64,000 nucleotides of DNA. It comes from Streptomyces changanensis. GTDB taxonomy: Bacteria > Actinomycetota > Actinomycetes > Streptomycetales > Streptomycetaceae. How positions within the stretch are numbered: the first letter of the stretch is position 1; each line of letters begins with the position of its first letter. This document shows, one piece after another, positions 7,359-16,278 of this stretch. Both the position numbers and the translations under genes were made by a program. The stretch lies in contig NZ_CP102332.1 of NCBI RefSeq assembly GCF_024600715.1, positions 4,588,001 to 4,652,000 on the forward strand, given 5' to 3'. The notes under the pieces are model-generated. The model saw only the letters and a program-made list of their open reading frames with translations. It was not told where the DNA came from and did no database searches.

Positions 7359-10300
7359 CTACTCTGGGGCAGCTCCAGGCGGCTCCGTGTCCCCGGGCTC
7401 CCAGCCGGCGGCCCGCATCCGCCGCGTGAACTCCGCGTGCGCGGCACGCATCTCCTTCACCCGGTCCGCCCGGTACAGCGGGCCTTCGTACCCCTCGGGC
7501 ACGTTGGCTTCGAGCGGGAAGTTCTCATGCGAACTGAGCTGCTTCCAGGCGTCCTTCGGCTGCCCGTAGCCGTGCTGCTGGTGCGCCTTGGCGATCCGTC
7601 GCCCGGTCGCGTCGAACCACATGTTCTCCTCGTACTGCTGGAGCACGGGGAAACGAGCCCGGTACATGGCGACGAGCTCATCCGCGCTGATCCCGAGCCA
7701 GACGGCCACTAGGGCGTCGATCTCGACAAGCGCCGCCCGGCGCGTGAATTCCGTCCGGAATGGTGTTTCGGTGGTCCATGTCGAGTTGATTCCGTGGCGC
7801 AGCTTCGAAGTTCCTACAGGCCATACTGGAATCGCCGCCCAGAGCTCTGTCGTCCATGCTGGATCGTAGAGCTCCTCCCACAGGGAAGAATATGCCTCTG
7901 TCTGGCAGTTGAGACGCATTGTTCGAAGCATCAATGCTGACGAGAGCGGATGGCCGATGGTAGGGGCTGGAAACAGTTTCGCGTGGGACACGTCCATGTG
8001 TGTTCGATTTGTAATCCGGAGGAGGTATTCGGAGGGGAGAGCAGCGAAGAATCCGGCTACGAGTACAGTCTCCTCGTTTGTATCGAGCGCCATGCTGCGA
8101 ACTGCGTCAACATGAGTTGGCCCCGGCGGGATTAGACTAGCGTACAAGACCCGCTCATTCTTCGGGCGGTTCATTACTCGCCAAGCAACTCGAAAAAAAT
8201 CGGAGTACGGGCGGTAACTGGCTGCGTGAAGGCATGCTTTGATGGCATCGTCCAGATCCGTTCCTGAAAGCCGCGCGTCGCGCTCCTTGGCGCGAGCTTC
8301 TGAAGCAGCCCACACTTCCGGATCTTGCGTAAGCCGCAAATACTCGGAACCGTCGAACCAGCGCTCCTGCCGCTCCGTGAATTTAGAGACACTTGCCTTT
8401 CTCTGATAGTTTGTCCGGGGGACCGCGTCAAAAGGTAGATTGAGGTGATCCCAAGGGGCGTAATCCCGCATACTCTTGGAGCCGCCTACCGGAGGCTGCT
8501 TTGCGTACGGCGTAGCCACGCCGATGAAGGAGCCTTGGAGGATGACGGCCTCCCAGTTTTCCGGAGCGGTGGGGTTCCAATCAAAATAACCTGCTGCGCG
8601 ATCGTTCTTCTCATGAAAACCGATACTGATTCGTGGATTCATTGAACCAAGCCGAATCGGCCACTTTGCAAGAGCGTGGATAACTCCTTCTTCGGCGTTT
8701 GTAACAGGAAACAGGAGGCGCCCCTCGCTCGCCTCTGCAGGATCGGCCTCCCCGGAGATTCTATTCCAGTTCTCTAGGACGTCGAGGTCTACGTAGTTGA
8801 TCCGGCTTGCGTGCGGCCGTACGTCCCAGGTGTACTTATCGGTCTCTTTCTCCAGTCTCTTGATGCCTGGAAAATCTCCGACCCCGTCGTGCCGGATCGA
8901 ATTTGACAAGACGCTGGGATGGAAGAGCCATGTAAGGTGATAGAATCCAACTCGCCCAGCTCTTCCGTAGATATTCACGCTGAAGTGCGTGTCATTCATT
9001 ACGGGTTTTGCGAATAGGTAGAGCTCATTGGAGAAGTCTGCGTGCAGCCTGAGGTGACGATATGCGGCTTGACGCAGTGAGCCCTCCCTTGTCCCCGTAA
9101 GGTGCGTAGAGGGGTGGATTAGGCCCGACGTTCCTCGTGATCCAGTGGCATGCCATGCCAATAGCATGAATGCTCGGTAGAGGTCTGGCTGGGTTCCTGT
9201 CAATTCCGGATATCTGTCCGGGGAGGTAAGGAATCCGGACAGTGCGGCCGAATTCGCTAGCTCGCTCAAGAAAATTGATCGCGTCTCGAATTTCTGCAGA
9301 GCGGTCGACTTGCGTCGCCTGATTTCGTCATCACTTGGCTTCTCTGCGAGTTCAAACCATGGTTCAAATTCCGCGAGAACGCCAAGTTCCTTCCACTCGG
9401 GTTGGACCCAAGGCGGGTTCCCCACCATCAGGTCGAACCCACCCCCCGCAAACACATGCGCAAAGTCCAGCTCCCAGTGGAAGAAGCCCCGGTCCTTCGC
9501 GATGCGGACCGCTGTGCCGTGCCACGGGAAGAGGTCACCCAGGTTTCCGAAGTCCACCCAGCCCGAGATCTCGGTCATCTTCTCGTCGAGGGCCGCTTCG
9601 AACTTGTCCAGCCCCTCAAGCCCGTTGACCTTCGGGATCTCGAACAGCGAGCCGGTGTCCTTCCCCGGCTCCACATCCACCCGGCCCAGGACCGACTCCG
9701 CGAACTCGATCCAGTCGTCCAGGTCCCGCAGCGCCACCTTCCGGTCGCGGGCGCCCTTGCTGAGCTTCTTCAGGTCCTGCGCGCCGTTGAAATAGTCCGG
9801 GGCCGTGCCGTCGAGCAGCGAGACCTCCTCCAGCGGCCAGAACCACAGGGCGCACCACGCGTCCATGACCTGCTTGAGGCGCCAGTACGGACTGCCCTCC
9901 ATCTGCAACGCGTCGAGCACGGCCTCCCGGTCCATCACCGGGGCCGAACGCTCGGCCCGCCCCTCCGCGCCCCACACCGGGATGTCACGGGAGATCTCCT
10001 GCTCCGACAACTCAAGCCGCAGCTTGACCAGGCCCCACAGGTACTCCACCCGCTCGGCCAGGGCCCGCAGGCGCCCTGTCTGACCGAAGGAGCCGTCGTC
10101 CGCGCCGGTGCCGCGTCGTACCGGCGCGGCCCGTTTCACAGGAGCCGGGGCCTCAGTCGCCGCTGCCGAGAAGTCGAAGCCCGACTGCTCCCAGATCTCC
10201 AGGCCCAGATCGAGCGCGCCCTGGCCGCTTCGTTCCTCCCGCGCCAGAACCGTGGCCTGGCTCGTCGGGGCCTTCACCGACGCCACCGACGTCTTCTTCT

Positions 10301-12905
10301 CGCCCTTCGGCGCCCGGCGGATGCCCGAACGCCACTTTTTCATCGCCTCGATGAGCTCGGGCTCCAGCCAGTCCGCGACCGCACCGGCAACCACGCTCTT
10401 CCCCGTGGCCTTCCGCACCGACACCGAGTCGCCGACCGAGCCCCATCCCAGCGCCGGCAGCAGGAACTGGTGTACCGGCCGGTGCACGCCGGTGCCGCAC
10501 AGCTTCTCGGTCAGCGGGACCGCCTTCGGCGCCTGCTGGTCGGAGGCCTTGAGCCAGCCGCCCTTGTCCAGGAACTGGCCCGGGTACACCTTCCGCGCCG
10601 CGCCGATCAGGGAGTTGCCGCGGTGCAGGTGCAGGCCGTACCAGGGCGCCCGCATGCCCGGGTACATGGTGTTGAGCCAGAGCGAGATCTCCGCCAGCTC
10701 CACGGCCGTCTTGTTGAGGTCAACGCCGTAGGCGTTGTGGAGGGCGATGTAGGCCTTGACCTTCTGGAGTTCGCGTGGGTACTCCTCCGGGTCGATCTGC
10801 TCGCCCCGCTCGTGCTGGGCCAGCTTCAGGTACAGCTCGGCCAGCTGGTTGACCGCCTCGTTCAGGAACGCACCCGAGCCGAGCGCCGGCTCGCACACCC
10901 GCCAGCGCAGCACTTCCGCCGCAGTGACGTCGGACTTCTCCGGTTCGCGCGGGTCCACGCGGCCCTCGTCGTCCAGGCGGAAGCGGAGCGTCTGCTCGAC
11001 GGTCGCCTGGGTCAGGGACTCGGGCGTGTAGTACGAGGCGCTGGTCTGCCGGTCGCGGCCGGCCAGGCGGTACACGTACGAGCCGACAGGGTGCACCACC
11101 GAGTCGGGCACGCCCGTCTCGGGGTTGATGCCGTCCTCCTTCACGAAGACGCTGTCGCCCGGCGCGTCCGAGTACAGCCCGCTCCGCACCTGGTCGGTCG
11201 TGATCAGCCAGGAGCCGCCCTCCGGGTTGCCGCCCTTGGCCACCTCGTACATCGGCTCGGTGGCGATGAAACCGATGTACGACATCAGGCCCTCGTACAC
11301 CGCGCCGAGGTGGTTGATGCTGAGGTTGGCGTAGCTGATGAATCCACCGCGGCCCTTCCCCCGGCCCTCGACGAGCGTCAGGTGGCGGAGGACCTGGTGC
11401 AGCACCTTGTTGCGCAGACGCAGATCCAGGGGCTTCGCCGGGGCCGGCGAGCCGTCGGGGCGGGTCGGGTGCGGGTAGGGGATGCACTGGCCGACGAGCT
11501 TTATCGACTCCGGGTCGAAGAGACGTGAGCGCAGCGCCTCGATGCGTACGCCCTCGAGGCCGTCGTCCTCGACCAGCTCGGGCGCCTCCTCGATCGGCGC
11601 GCGTCGGTCGGTGACCGTGTTGGCCACCGGGTGGCCGGTGAACACCTTCTCGAAGAGCAGGGCCAGGGACTCGTGGAAGTGGAACCGGTCCCGGGACGCG
11701 CTGCCGAGCTTCTCCTGGACGACGAGCTCACGCAGCCGGCCGATGCTGTACCCGGTCGCGTACGCCTCGCTCTTCACCGGCAGGATGTCGAGCTCCGGCC
11801 GGGCCTCCGCGTACAGCAGGAACAGGATTCGGTACAGGTAGCGCAGCGACTCCTCGGTGAGGAGGTGCCGCAGGGCGTCGGGTTCCTTCAGGGTGTCGGG
11901 CAGCCAGTCCGGCAGGTCCTCGGGGCGGACGCCGAACTCCTCGCGGGCTCGCTCGAGCACCTCGTTGGCGATGAGCTGGACGGACTTCTGGAGGCCGACG
12001 CGGAGTTCGGCGGTCACGCCCACCGAGTGGTCCCGGGACTCGGCGACCAGCTTGGCGATCTCGTCGTCCGAGCCGTCCTCGCCGGGCCGCAGCGACGAGG
12101 CCGCGAAGATCGCCGCGATCAGGTCGATCTCGTTGGCCTTCGCGCCCTTCGCCGCCTTACGGGGCAGTGCGGTGTCCAGGTTCACCGCCAGATAGCGGCC
12201 GCGGGAGAAGGAGTGCCGGTCGGCGAGGATCAGCACACCTCCGAAGAGGAGCAGCGCGTAACGCGGGGCGTTCTCCGCGTTCAGCACCCACGACGCGAGC
12301 TCGCGCACCGTCGTCAGCGTCTTCGAAGACGACACGCGGACCGGGGCGGGGAGGAGGTTCGCGGGGCCGTCGCCGCGGGTGGCGTCCAGGTCTTCCGCGA
12401 AGCCGCCGGTCAGGACGAGGACGTCGGGCTCCGCATGGGCCACCGGCACGGCGATGGGACCGGTCGGGGTGTGGGCGGTGAAGTGGCCCGGCCGCGGGGC
12501 GAAGTCGAGGGCCTCCAGCAGACGCTCGTGCCACCCGGCCAGGGTGGTCCGCCAGTCGCCCTCGGGCGAGGTGTCGGCTTCGGCCTCCGCCTGCGCCGGC
12601 TGGAAGGCGAGCGGCTCCGTGTCCGGGACCACGGCCTTCAGTACGGCGGCAGCCGCCTCCTGCGCGGCCACGGCGGGCGCGTACGACAGTCCGTTGTACT
12701 TCTCCGCGTCCGGGCCGAGCTTCGCCCGGACGTCCATGTAGGGGCGGGTCAGGTCGCGCAGGTTCTGCCGGGGCGTGGCCTGGCCCTGGCGCTCGCGCGC
12801 CGACCATTCTTTGAGAGGGCCGCTGGCGAGCTGCTTCGGCAGGATGTCGTCCAGATAGAAGGACGGGAAGTACTCGCGCTCGTTGATCAGGGAATCGAAC
12901 GTCAC
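7359..12905 (-). CDS. Large N6-adenine DNA methylase, Eco57I/PglX-like (DISARM DrmMI-like)
   Basis: An 1848-residue protein starting at GTG 12905. Motif I EPALGSGAF lies near residue 675, followed by YGVDLNKTAVELAEISLWL (the SAM-binding adenosine site) near 735 and the catalytic NPPW motif at about 1161-1165, the order of gamma-type amino-methylases of the PglX/Eco57I class. Residues 1-660 form a long N-terminal region with no nuclease motif that I can identify. The segment after NPPW to about residue 1720 has much lower G+C than the rest and should hold the target-recognition domain. Known: such enzymes methylate adenine and mark self DNA in BREX, Pgl and class 1 DISARM. The gene lies 67 bp downstream of the SNF2 helicase gene on the same strand and probably shares its transcript. 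No PglZ or BrxC is seen, which argues against BREX. Confidence 0.9.
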   Translation of the reverse strand: MTFDSLINEREYFPSFYLDDILPKQLASGPLKEWSARERQGQATPRQNLRDLTRPYMDVRAKLGPDAEKYNGLSYAPAVAAQEAAAAVLKAVVPDTEPLAFQPAQAEAEADTSPEGDWRTTLAGWHERLLEALDFAPRPGHFTAHTPTGPIAVPVAHAEPDVLVLTGGFAEDLDATRGDGPANLLPAPVRVSSSKTLTTVRELASWVLNAENAPRYALLLFGGVLILADRHSFSRGRYLAVNLDTALPRKAAKGAKANEIDLIAAIFAASSLRPGEDGSDDEIAKLVAESRDHSVGVTAELRVGLQKSVQLIANEVLERAREEFGVRPEDLPDWLPDTLKEPDALRHLLTEESLRYLYRILFLLYAEARPELDILPVKSEAYATGYSIGRLRELVVQEKLGSASRDRFHFHESLALLFEKVFTGHPVANTVTDRRAPIEEAPELVEDDGLEGVRIEALRSRLFDPESIKLVGQCIPYPHPTRPDGSPAPAKPLDLRLRNKVLHQVLRHLTLVEGRGKGRGGFISYANLSINHLGAVYEGLMSYIGFIATEPMYEVAKGGNPEGGSWLITTDQVRSGLYSDAPGDSVFVKEDGINPETGVPDSVVHPVGSYVYRLAGRDRQTSASYYTPESLTQATVEQTLRFRLDDEGRVDPREPEKSDVTAAEVLRWRVCEPALGSGAFLNEAVNQLAELYLKLAQHERGEQIDPEEYPRELQKVKAYIALHNAYGVDLNKTAVELAEISLWLNTMYPGMRAPWYGLHLHRGNSLIGAARKVYPGQFLDKGGWLKASDQQAPKAVPLTEKLCGTGVHRPVHQFLLPALGWGSVGDSVSVRKATGKSVVAGAVADWLEPELIEAMKKWRSGIRRAPKGEKKTSVASVKAPTSQATVLAREERSGQGALDLGLEIWEQSGFDFSAAATEAPAPVKRAAPVRRGTGADDGSFGQTGRLRALAERVEYLWGLVKLRLELSEQEISRDIPVWGAEGRAERSAPVMDREAVLDALQMEGSPYWRLKQVMDAWCALWFWPLEEVSLLDGTAPDYFNGAQDLKKLSKGARDRKVALRDLDDWIEFAESVLGRVDVEPGKDTGSLFEIPKVNGLEGLDKFEAALDEKMTEISGWVDFGNLGDLFPWHGTAVRIAKDRGFFHWELDFAHVFAGGGFDLMVGNPPWVQPEWKELGVLAEFEPWFELAEKPSDDEIRRRKSTALQKFETRSIFLSELANSAALSGFLTSPDRYPELTGTQPDLYRAFMLLAWHATGSRGTSGLIHPSTHLTGTREGSLRQAAYRHLRLHADFSNELYLFAKPVMNDTHFSVNIYGRAGRVGFYHLTWLFHPSVLSNSIRHDGVGDFPGIKRLEKETDKYTWDVRPHASRINYVDLDVLENWNRISGEADPAEASEGRLLFPVTNAEEGVIHALAKWPIRLGSMNPRISIGFHEKNDRAAGYFDWNPTAPENWEAVILQGSFIGVATPYAKQPPVGGSKSMRDYAPWDHLNLPFDAVPRTNYQRKASVSKFTERQERWFDGSEYLRLTQDPEVWAASEARAKERDARLSGTDLDDAIKACLHAASYRPYSDFFRVAWRVMNRPKNERVLYASLIPPGPTHVDAVRSMALDTNEETVLVAGFFAALPSEYLLRITNRTHMDVSHAKLFPAPTIGHPLSSALMLRTMRLNCQTEAYSSLWEELYDPAWTTELWAAIPVWPVGTSKLRHGINSTWTTETPFRTEFTRRAALVEIDALVAVWLGISADELVAMYRARFPVLQQYEENMWFDATGRRIAKAHQQHGYGQPKDAWKQLSSHENFPLEANVPEGYEGPLYRADRVKEMRAAHAEFTRRMRAAGWEPGDTEPPGAAPE
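7740..9400. other. Low-G+C segment inside the methylase (probable target-recognition cassette)
   Basis: Within one intact gene the base composition changes: 26 of 60 bases are G or C at 8581-8640, against 42 of 60 at 10561-10620. The switch on one side coincides with the NPPW codons (9406-9420) and on the other with the last 120 codons. Rare codons such as ATA, TTA-side wobble bases and AGA appear here. This fits replacement of the specificity region by recombination from a lower-G+C donor. Confidence 0.7.
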
Positions 12906-12972
12906 GCCTGCTGCTCCTGCTCGCTGTTCATCGGGGTGCGGTCGAGGGGACGGGGACGCCTGCGCTGGGGAC

Positions 12973-15900
12973 TCATACGCCGGGCTCCAGTACGGCCAGG
13001 ACCCGGATCATCGGGTCGCCCGAGGTCCGCAGCCGGGCGGCGGCCGCGGCCAGGCGGTCCGCCGCGTCGTCGCGGGTGGACCGGGTGAAGCCCGGGAGCA
13101 GCTCCTGCCGCCAGTCGCCGACCTGCTTCTCGTACGCGCGGAGCGGGGCGTCGACCTCCCGGTCGGCGATCTCCCGCAGACCGTCGAGTTCGCGGCGGGT
13201 CGCGGTCACGGCTCGGGGGACCAGCGGCTTGAGGTCCTCCAGGGGACCGGGGCTGTAGTGGTCGGGCATGTCCGGTCCGATGCCCAGTTCGGTGAGAAGC
13301 TCCGGGGTGAGCTCCCGGACCCGCGGCTCCGGCTCGTCGAGCCGGTCGACCGCGAGCCAGGCGACCAGGGTCGGCCGTCCCTCGGCGTTGGACCACACAC
13401 CCTGGGTGAGGACCACCGGGGTGGGCGCGCACCGCGGATCGACCTGGAGGACCTGGGCCTGCCGGCGGCCGAGGTGGACGAGCACCTTGTCGGTGATCCA
13501 CTCGACCACCGGGTGGAGTTCGCCGACGTAGTGGGCGTCAGGCCAGAGCGAGGACGAGTTCGAGTCCTCGCGAGCCCGCTTGAGGGAGTCGGCCGCGTCC
13601 CCGCGGCTGAAGGTCAGCTTCATCCGCCGGGCGATGTTCTGGTCGCGCAGATAGCCGGGCGGCAGCACGTCGAGCCGGTCGGCCAGGTCCTCAGGGGTGT
13701 CGAAGCTGAGGTCGGTGCCGACGAAGGCGGTGTCGAGGTGGAGCGACTCCAGCTTCGCCAGCTCCTCCAGTCCGGTGCGTACGTACAGGAGGCGGTTCCG
13801 CTCCGGAGCGCGGTCGAACAGGCGCAGCTCGTCCACGGTGGGGATGTCGGAGTCCTCCGTGGCCGGGTCGGGTCCGTCCTGCGCCGGAACGGACTCCTCC
13901 GAAGCGTCGGACCCGTAGTCGTCCAGATCGAGGTCCAGATCGAAGTCGAAGTCGGCGTCGACATCGGCCTCGCCCCCCTCGCCGGCGTCACCGCCGGGGG
14001 CGGACGCGTCGGCCTCCGGCTCCACCGGGGCCGGACCGGTCCCGAACTCGCTCATCGTCCGGCGCGCCACGGGGAACCCGGCGCCCAGACCGTCGCCCTC
14101 CGCAAGCGCGTCCACATCGACGGCCTGGAGGTCGGCGACCGCCTCCTCGGGCGGGGCGTCGCGGAGCAGTGCCTCCATCACCCGGCGCTCCTCCTTGCTC
14201 CAGTCGTCCTCCTTGGTGGCTGCCTCCACCGCGCCCAGCACCTCGTGCACCCGTGCTTCGCGAGCGAGGACCTTCTCGGCGACGGTCCGGTCGTCCAGAG
14301 CTCCCTCGACCTCGCTGCGCAGGATCAGCGCGCGGAACTCGGGGTTCTGGGTCTGCCCGTAGCGGTCGATACGGCCGTTGCGCTGCTCGACGCGGATCAG
14401 GCTCCACGGCAGGTCCCAGTGGACGAGGTGGTGACACTGCCGGTGCAGGTTGACGCCCTCGGATGCGCCGTCGCCGGTCAGCAGCAGCCGTACGTCGCTG
14501 CCGGCCCGCGCGAACTCGTCCACGTACTCCATTTGCACCGTGTCGGAGACCTCGCTGTGCATCACCTTGACGGCGTCCTCGGCGTTCTCGGGCTTCTTCC
14601 AGCCCAGCAGCGCGGGCAGCACCGTGCCGAGCCAGTTGAGGGTCTCGCGGCGCTCCGAGAACACGACCGCGCGAGTCGGGCTGCCCGGTCCGACCCCGAT
14701 CTGCCGGAGGTATGTGACGAGGGCGGTGAGCTTGGCCGTGGCGGCGACGCCGGCAGCCGAAGCCGACGCCTGCTCGATTTCTCGGGCGAGCTCCGTCAGC
14801 CGCAGCAGCGAGGCGACCTCCGGAACCGCCGAGTGCGCCTCCGCACCGGTCAGCGGCGGGTCGGTGACGTTCTTGTGTCCCTCGGGAAGGGCGTGGCCCA
14901 GGCCGGCCAGCTTCTTGCGGGCCGTCGTGAACAGCGCGCGGTGCGAGGACAGGAAGGACTTCAGGAGCACGTACGGGAAGAGGTGATCGGTCCCGTGCGG
15001 GTCCGGATTCCGCAGCCAGCTGTCGGTCAGTTCGGCGAAGACCCGCTCCTCCAGCTCGCCCGCTGGGCAGGGGATCGGCTTCGACTCGCCGCGGGGCGCC
15101 CAGGAGCCCGTGAGCGCCTTGGTCACCTCCTTGCTCACCTTCGTACGGCGGAGCATGAGGTGGTGCAGCTCGGACGCCTTCGGGTTCTGCTCGTCCTTGA
15201 CGGCCATCGGGTCCAGGAGCCGGACCAGGCCGGTGAAGTCCCGCATCACACCGTTGTGCGGGGTGGCACTCGCGAGGATCAGGGCGTCGGTCTGCTTGGC
15301 GAGCAGCTCCGCCAGAATGCGGCGGTCGCTCCCGCGGTTGATCAGGTTGTGGGACTCGTCGATCACGACGGCGTCCCACTCGATGCCCTGGAGCCAGGCC
15401 CCGTAGCGCTTGGCGTTCTTCAGGGTGTCCATCGAGATGATGACGCGCTTGTGGTACGTGAACGGGTTCCGGCCGACCGGGATCTTCCGTTCGATCCGGG
15501 AGATGCCCACGCTGTCCAGCCGGACGAGGGGCAGCGAGAAACGGGTCCACATCTCGTGCTGGAACTGCTCGAGGACCGGCGCGGGGGTGACCACGAGGAT
15601 GCGCTCGCCGCGTCCCCGGCGGATCAGCTCACCGAGGAGGATCCCGATTTCCAGCGTCTTGCCGAGGCCGACGACGTCACCGATCAGCAGGCGCGGCCTC
15701 AGCGGACTCTCGAGTGCCTTCTGCGCCGGCCGCAACTGGTAGTCCATGCGGTCGAGCAGAAAACCCTCGGTGAGGGCGAGGCGGCGTTCGATCTGGGGGA
15801 GCGGGGTCTTGCGGAGCACTGCCTCCAGGAAGAGCCGGCTGAGACGGAAGCCTTCGGACGTGTCGTGGACGAGCCGGGTGTTTTCGGGGCGGAGGACGCG

Positions 15901-16095
15901 GGGCATGCCGTCGAGCGAGGTGAGGAAGCGCGCCCGGTGCCCGCGGACCAGCTCGGAGGCGCCGACGGCCTCGATCAGGATCTCACCCGCGCGGACCTGA
16001 CTGCTGCTGCGGACCAGCCACTCCTCGTCCCGCACCTCGATCACCGTGCCCGCCGGGGGCGGGCCCGAAGGGAGGTCGGACGCTGCGTCGGGCAT
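12973..16095 (-). CDS. drmD-like: SNF2-family helicase, DISARM DrmD-like
   Basis: A 1040-residue SNF2/Swi2-type ATPase. Motif I GDVVGLGKTLE is near residue 140, motif II VVIDESHN near 243, SATPHNG soon after, and motif VI QRNGRIDRYGQ near 575. The DESH box and the QRNGRIDR spelling are those of the RapA/DrmD branch. Between about residues 700 and 725 is an acidic tract of alternating Asp (DADFDFDLDLDLDD), then a C-terminal region without recognised motifs. ATG 16095 is preceded by AAAGGAA. It sits immediately upstream of the adenine methylase, as drmD and drmMI do in class 1 DISARM, so the pair is probably the ATP-driven and marking arm of a restriction system. A transcription-recycling RapA is unlikely because of the neighbours. 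Confidence 0.88.
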   Translation of the reverse strand: MPDAASDLPSGPPPAGTVIEVRDEEWLVRSSSQVRAGEILIEAVGASELVRGHRARFLTSLDGMPRVLRPENTRLVHDTSEGFRLSRLFLEAVLRKTPLPQIERRLALTEGFLLDRMDYQLRPAQKALESPLRPRLLIGDVVGLGKTLEIGILLGELIRRGRGERILVVTPAPVLEQFQHEMWTRFSLPLVRLDSVGISRIERKIPVGRNPFTYHKRVIISMDTLKNAKRYGAWLQGIEWDAVVIDESHNLINRGSDRRILAELLAKQTDALILASATPHNGVMRDFTGLVRLLDPMAVKDEQNPKASELHHLMLRRTKVSKEVTKALTGSWAPRGESKPIPCPAGELEERVFAELTDSWLRNPDPHGTDHLFPYVLLKSFLSSHRALFTTARKKLAGLGHALPEGHKNVTDPPLTGAEAHSAVPEVASLLRLTELAREIEQASASAAGVAATAKLTALVTYLRQIGVGPGSPTRAVVFSERRETLNWLGTVLPALLGWKKPENAEDAVKVMHSEVSDTVQMEYVDEFARAGSDVRLLLTGDGASEGVNLHRQCHHLVHWDLPWSLIRVEQRNGRIDRYGQTQNPEFRALILRSEVEGALDDRTVAEKVLAREARVHEVLGAVEAATKEDDWSKEERRVMEALLRDAPPEEAVADLQAVDVDALAEGDGLGAGFPVARRTMSEFGTGPAPVEPEADASAPGGDAGEGGEADVDADFDFDLDLDLDDYGSDASEESVPAQDGPDPATEDSDIPTVDELRLFDRAPERNRLLYVRTGLEELAKLESLHLDTAFVGTDLSFDTPEDLADRLDVLPPGYLRDQNIARRMKLTFSRGDAADSLKRAREDSNSSSLWPDAHYVGELHPVVEWITDKVLVHLGRRQAQVLQVDPRCAPTPVVLTQGVWSNAEGRPTLVAWLAVDRLDEPEPRVRELTPELLTELGIGPDMPDHYSPGPLEDLKPLVPRAVTATRRELDGLREIADREVDAPLRAYEKQVGDWRQELLPGFTRSTRDDAADRLAAAAARLRTSGDPMIRVLAVLEPGV

Positions 16096-16278
16096 GGCGG
16101 GCGGTTCCTTTCGACAGGACGGTGTGACGCACGCGTACTGCGGGTGCGCGAGGTTCTGTTTCTACCGGGGGTGGGGGTGGCACGGAGCCCTTTCGAAGCC
16201 TAAACGGACAAAGGTCCTCCGGGATCCAGGGCCTGCAGCCTGCTGAGACCGACTGTGGTGGACCCGGGGCCTGTCAGG

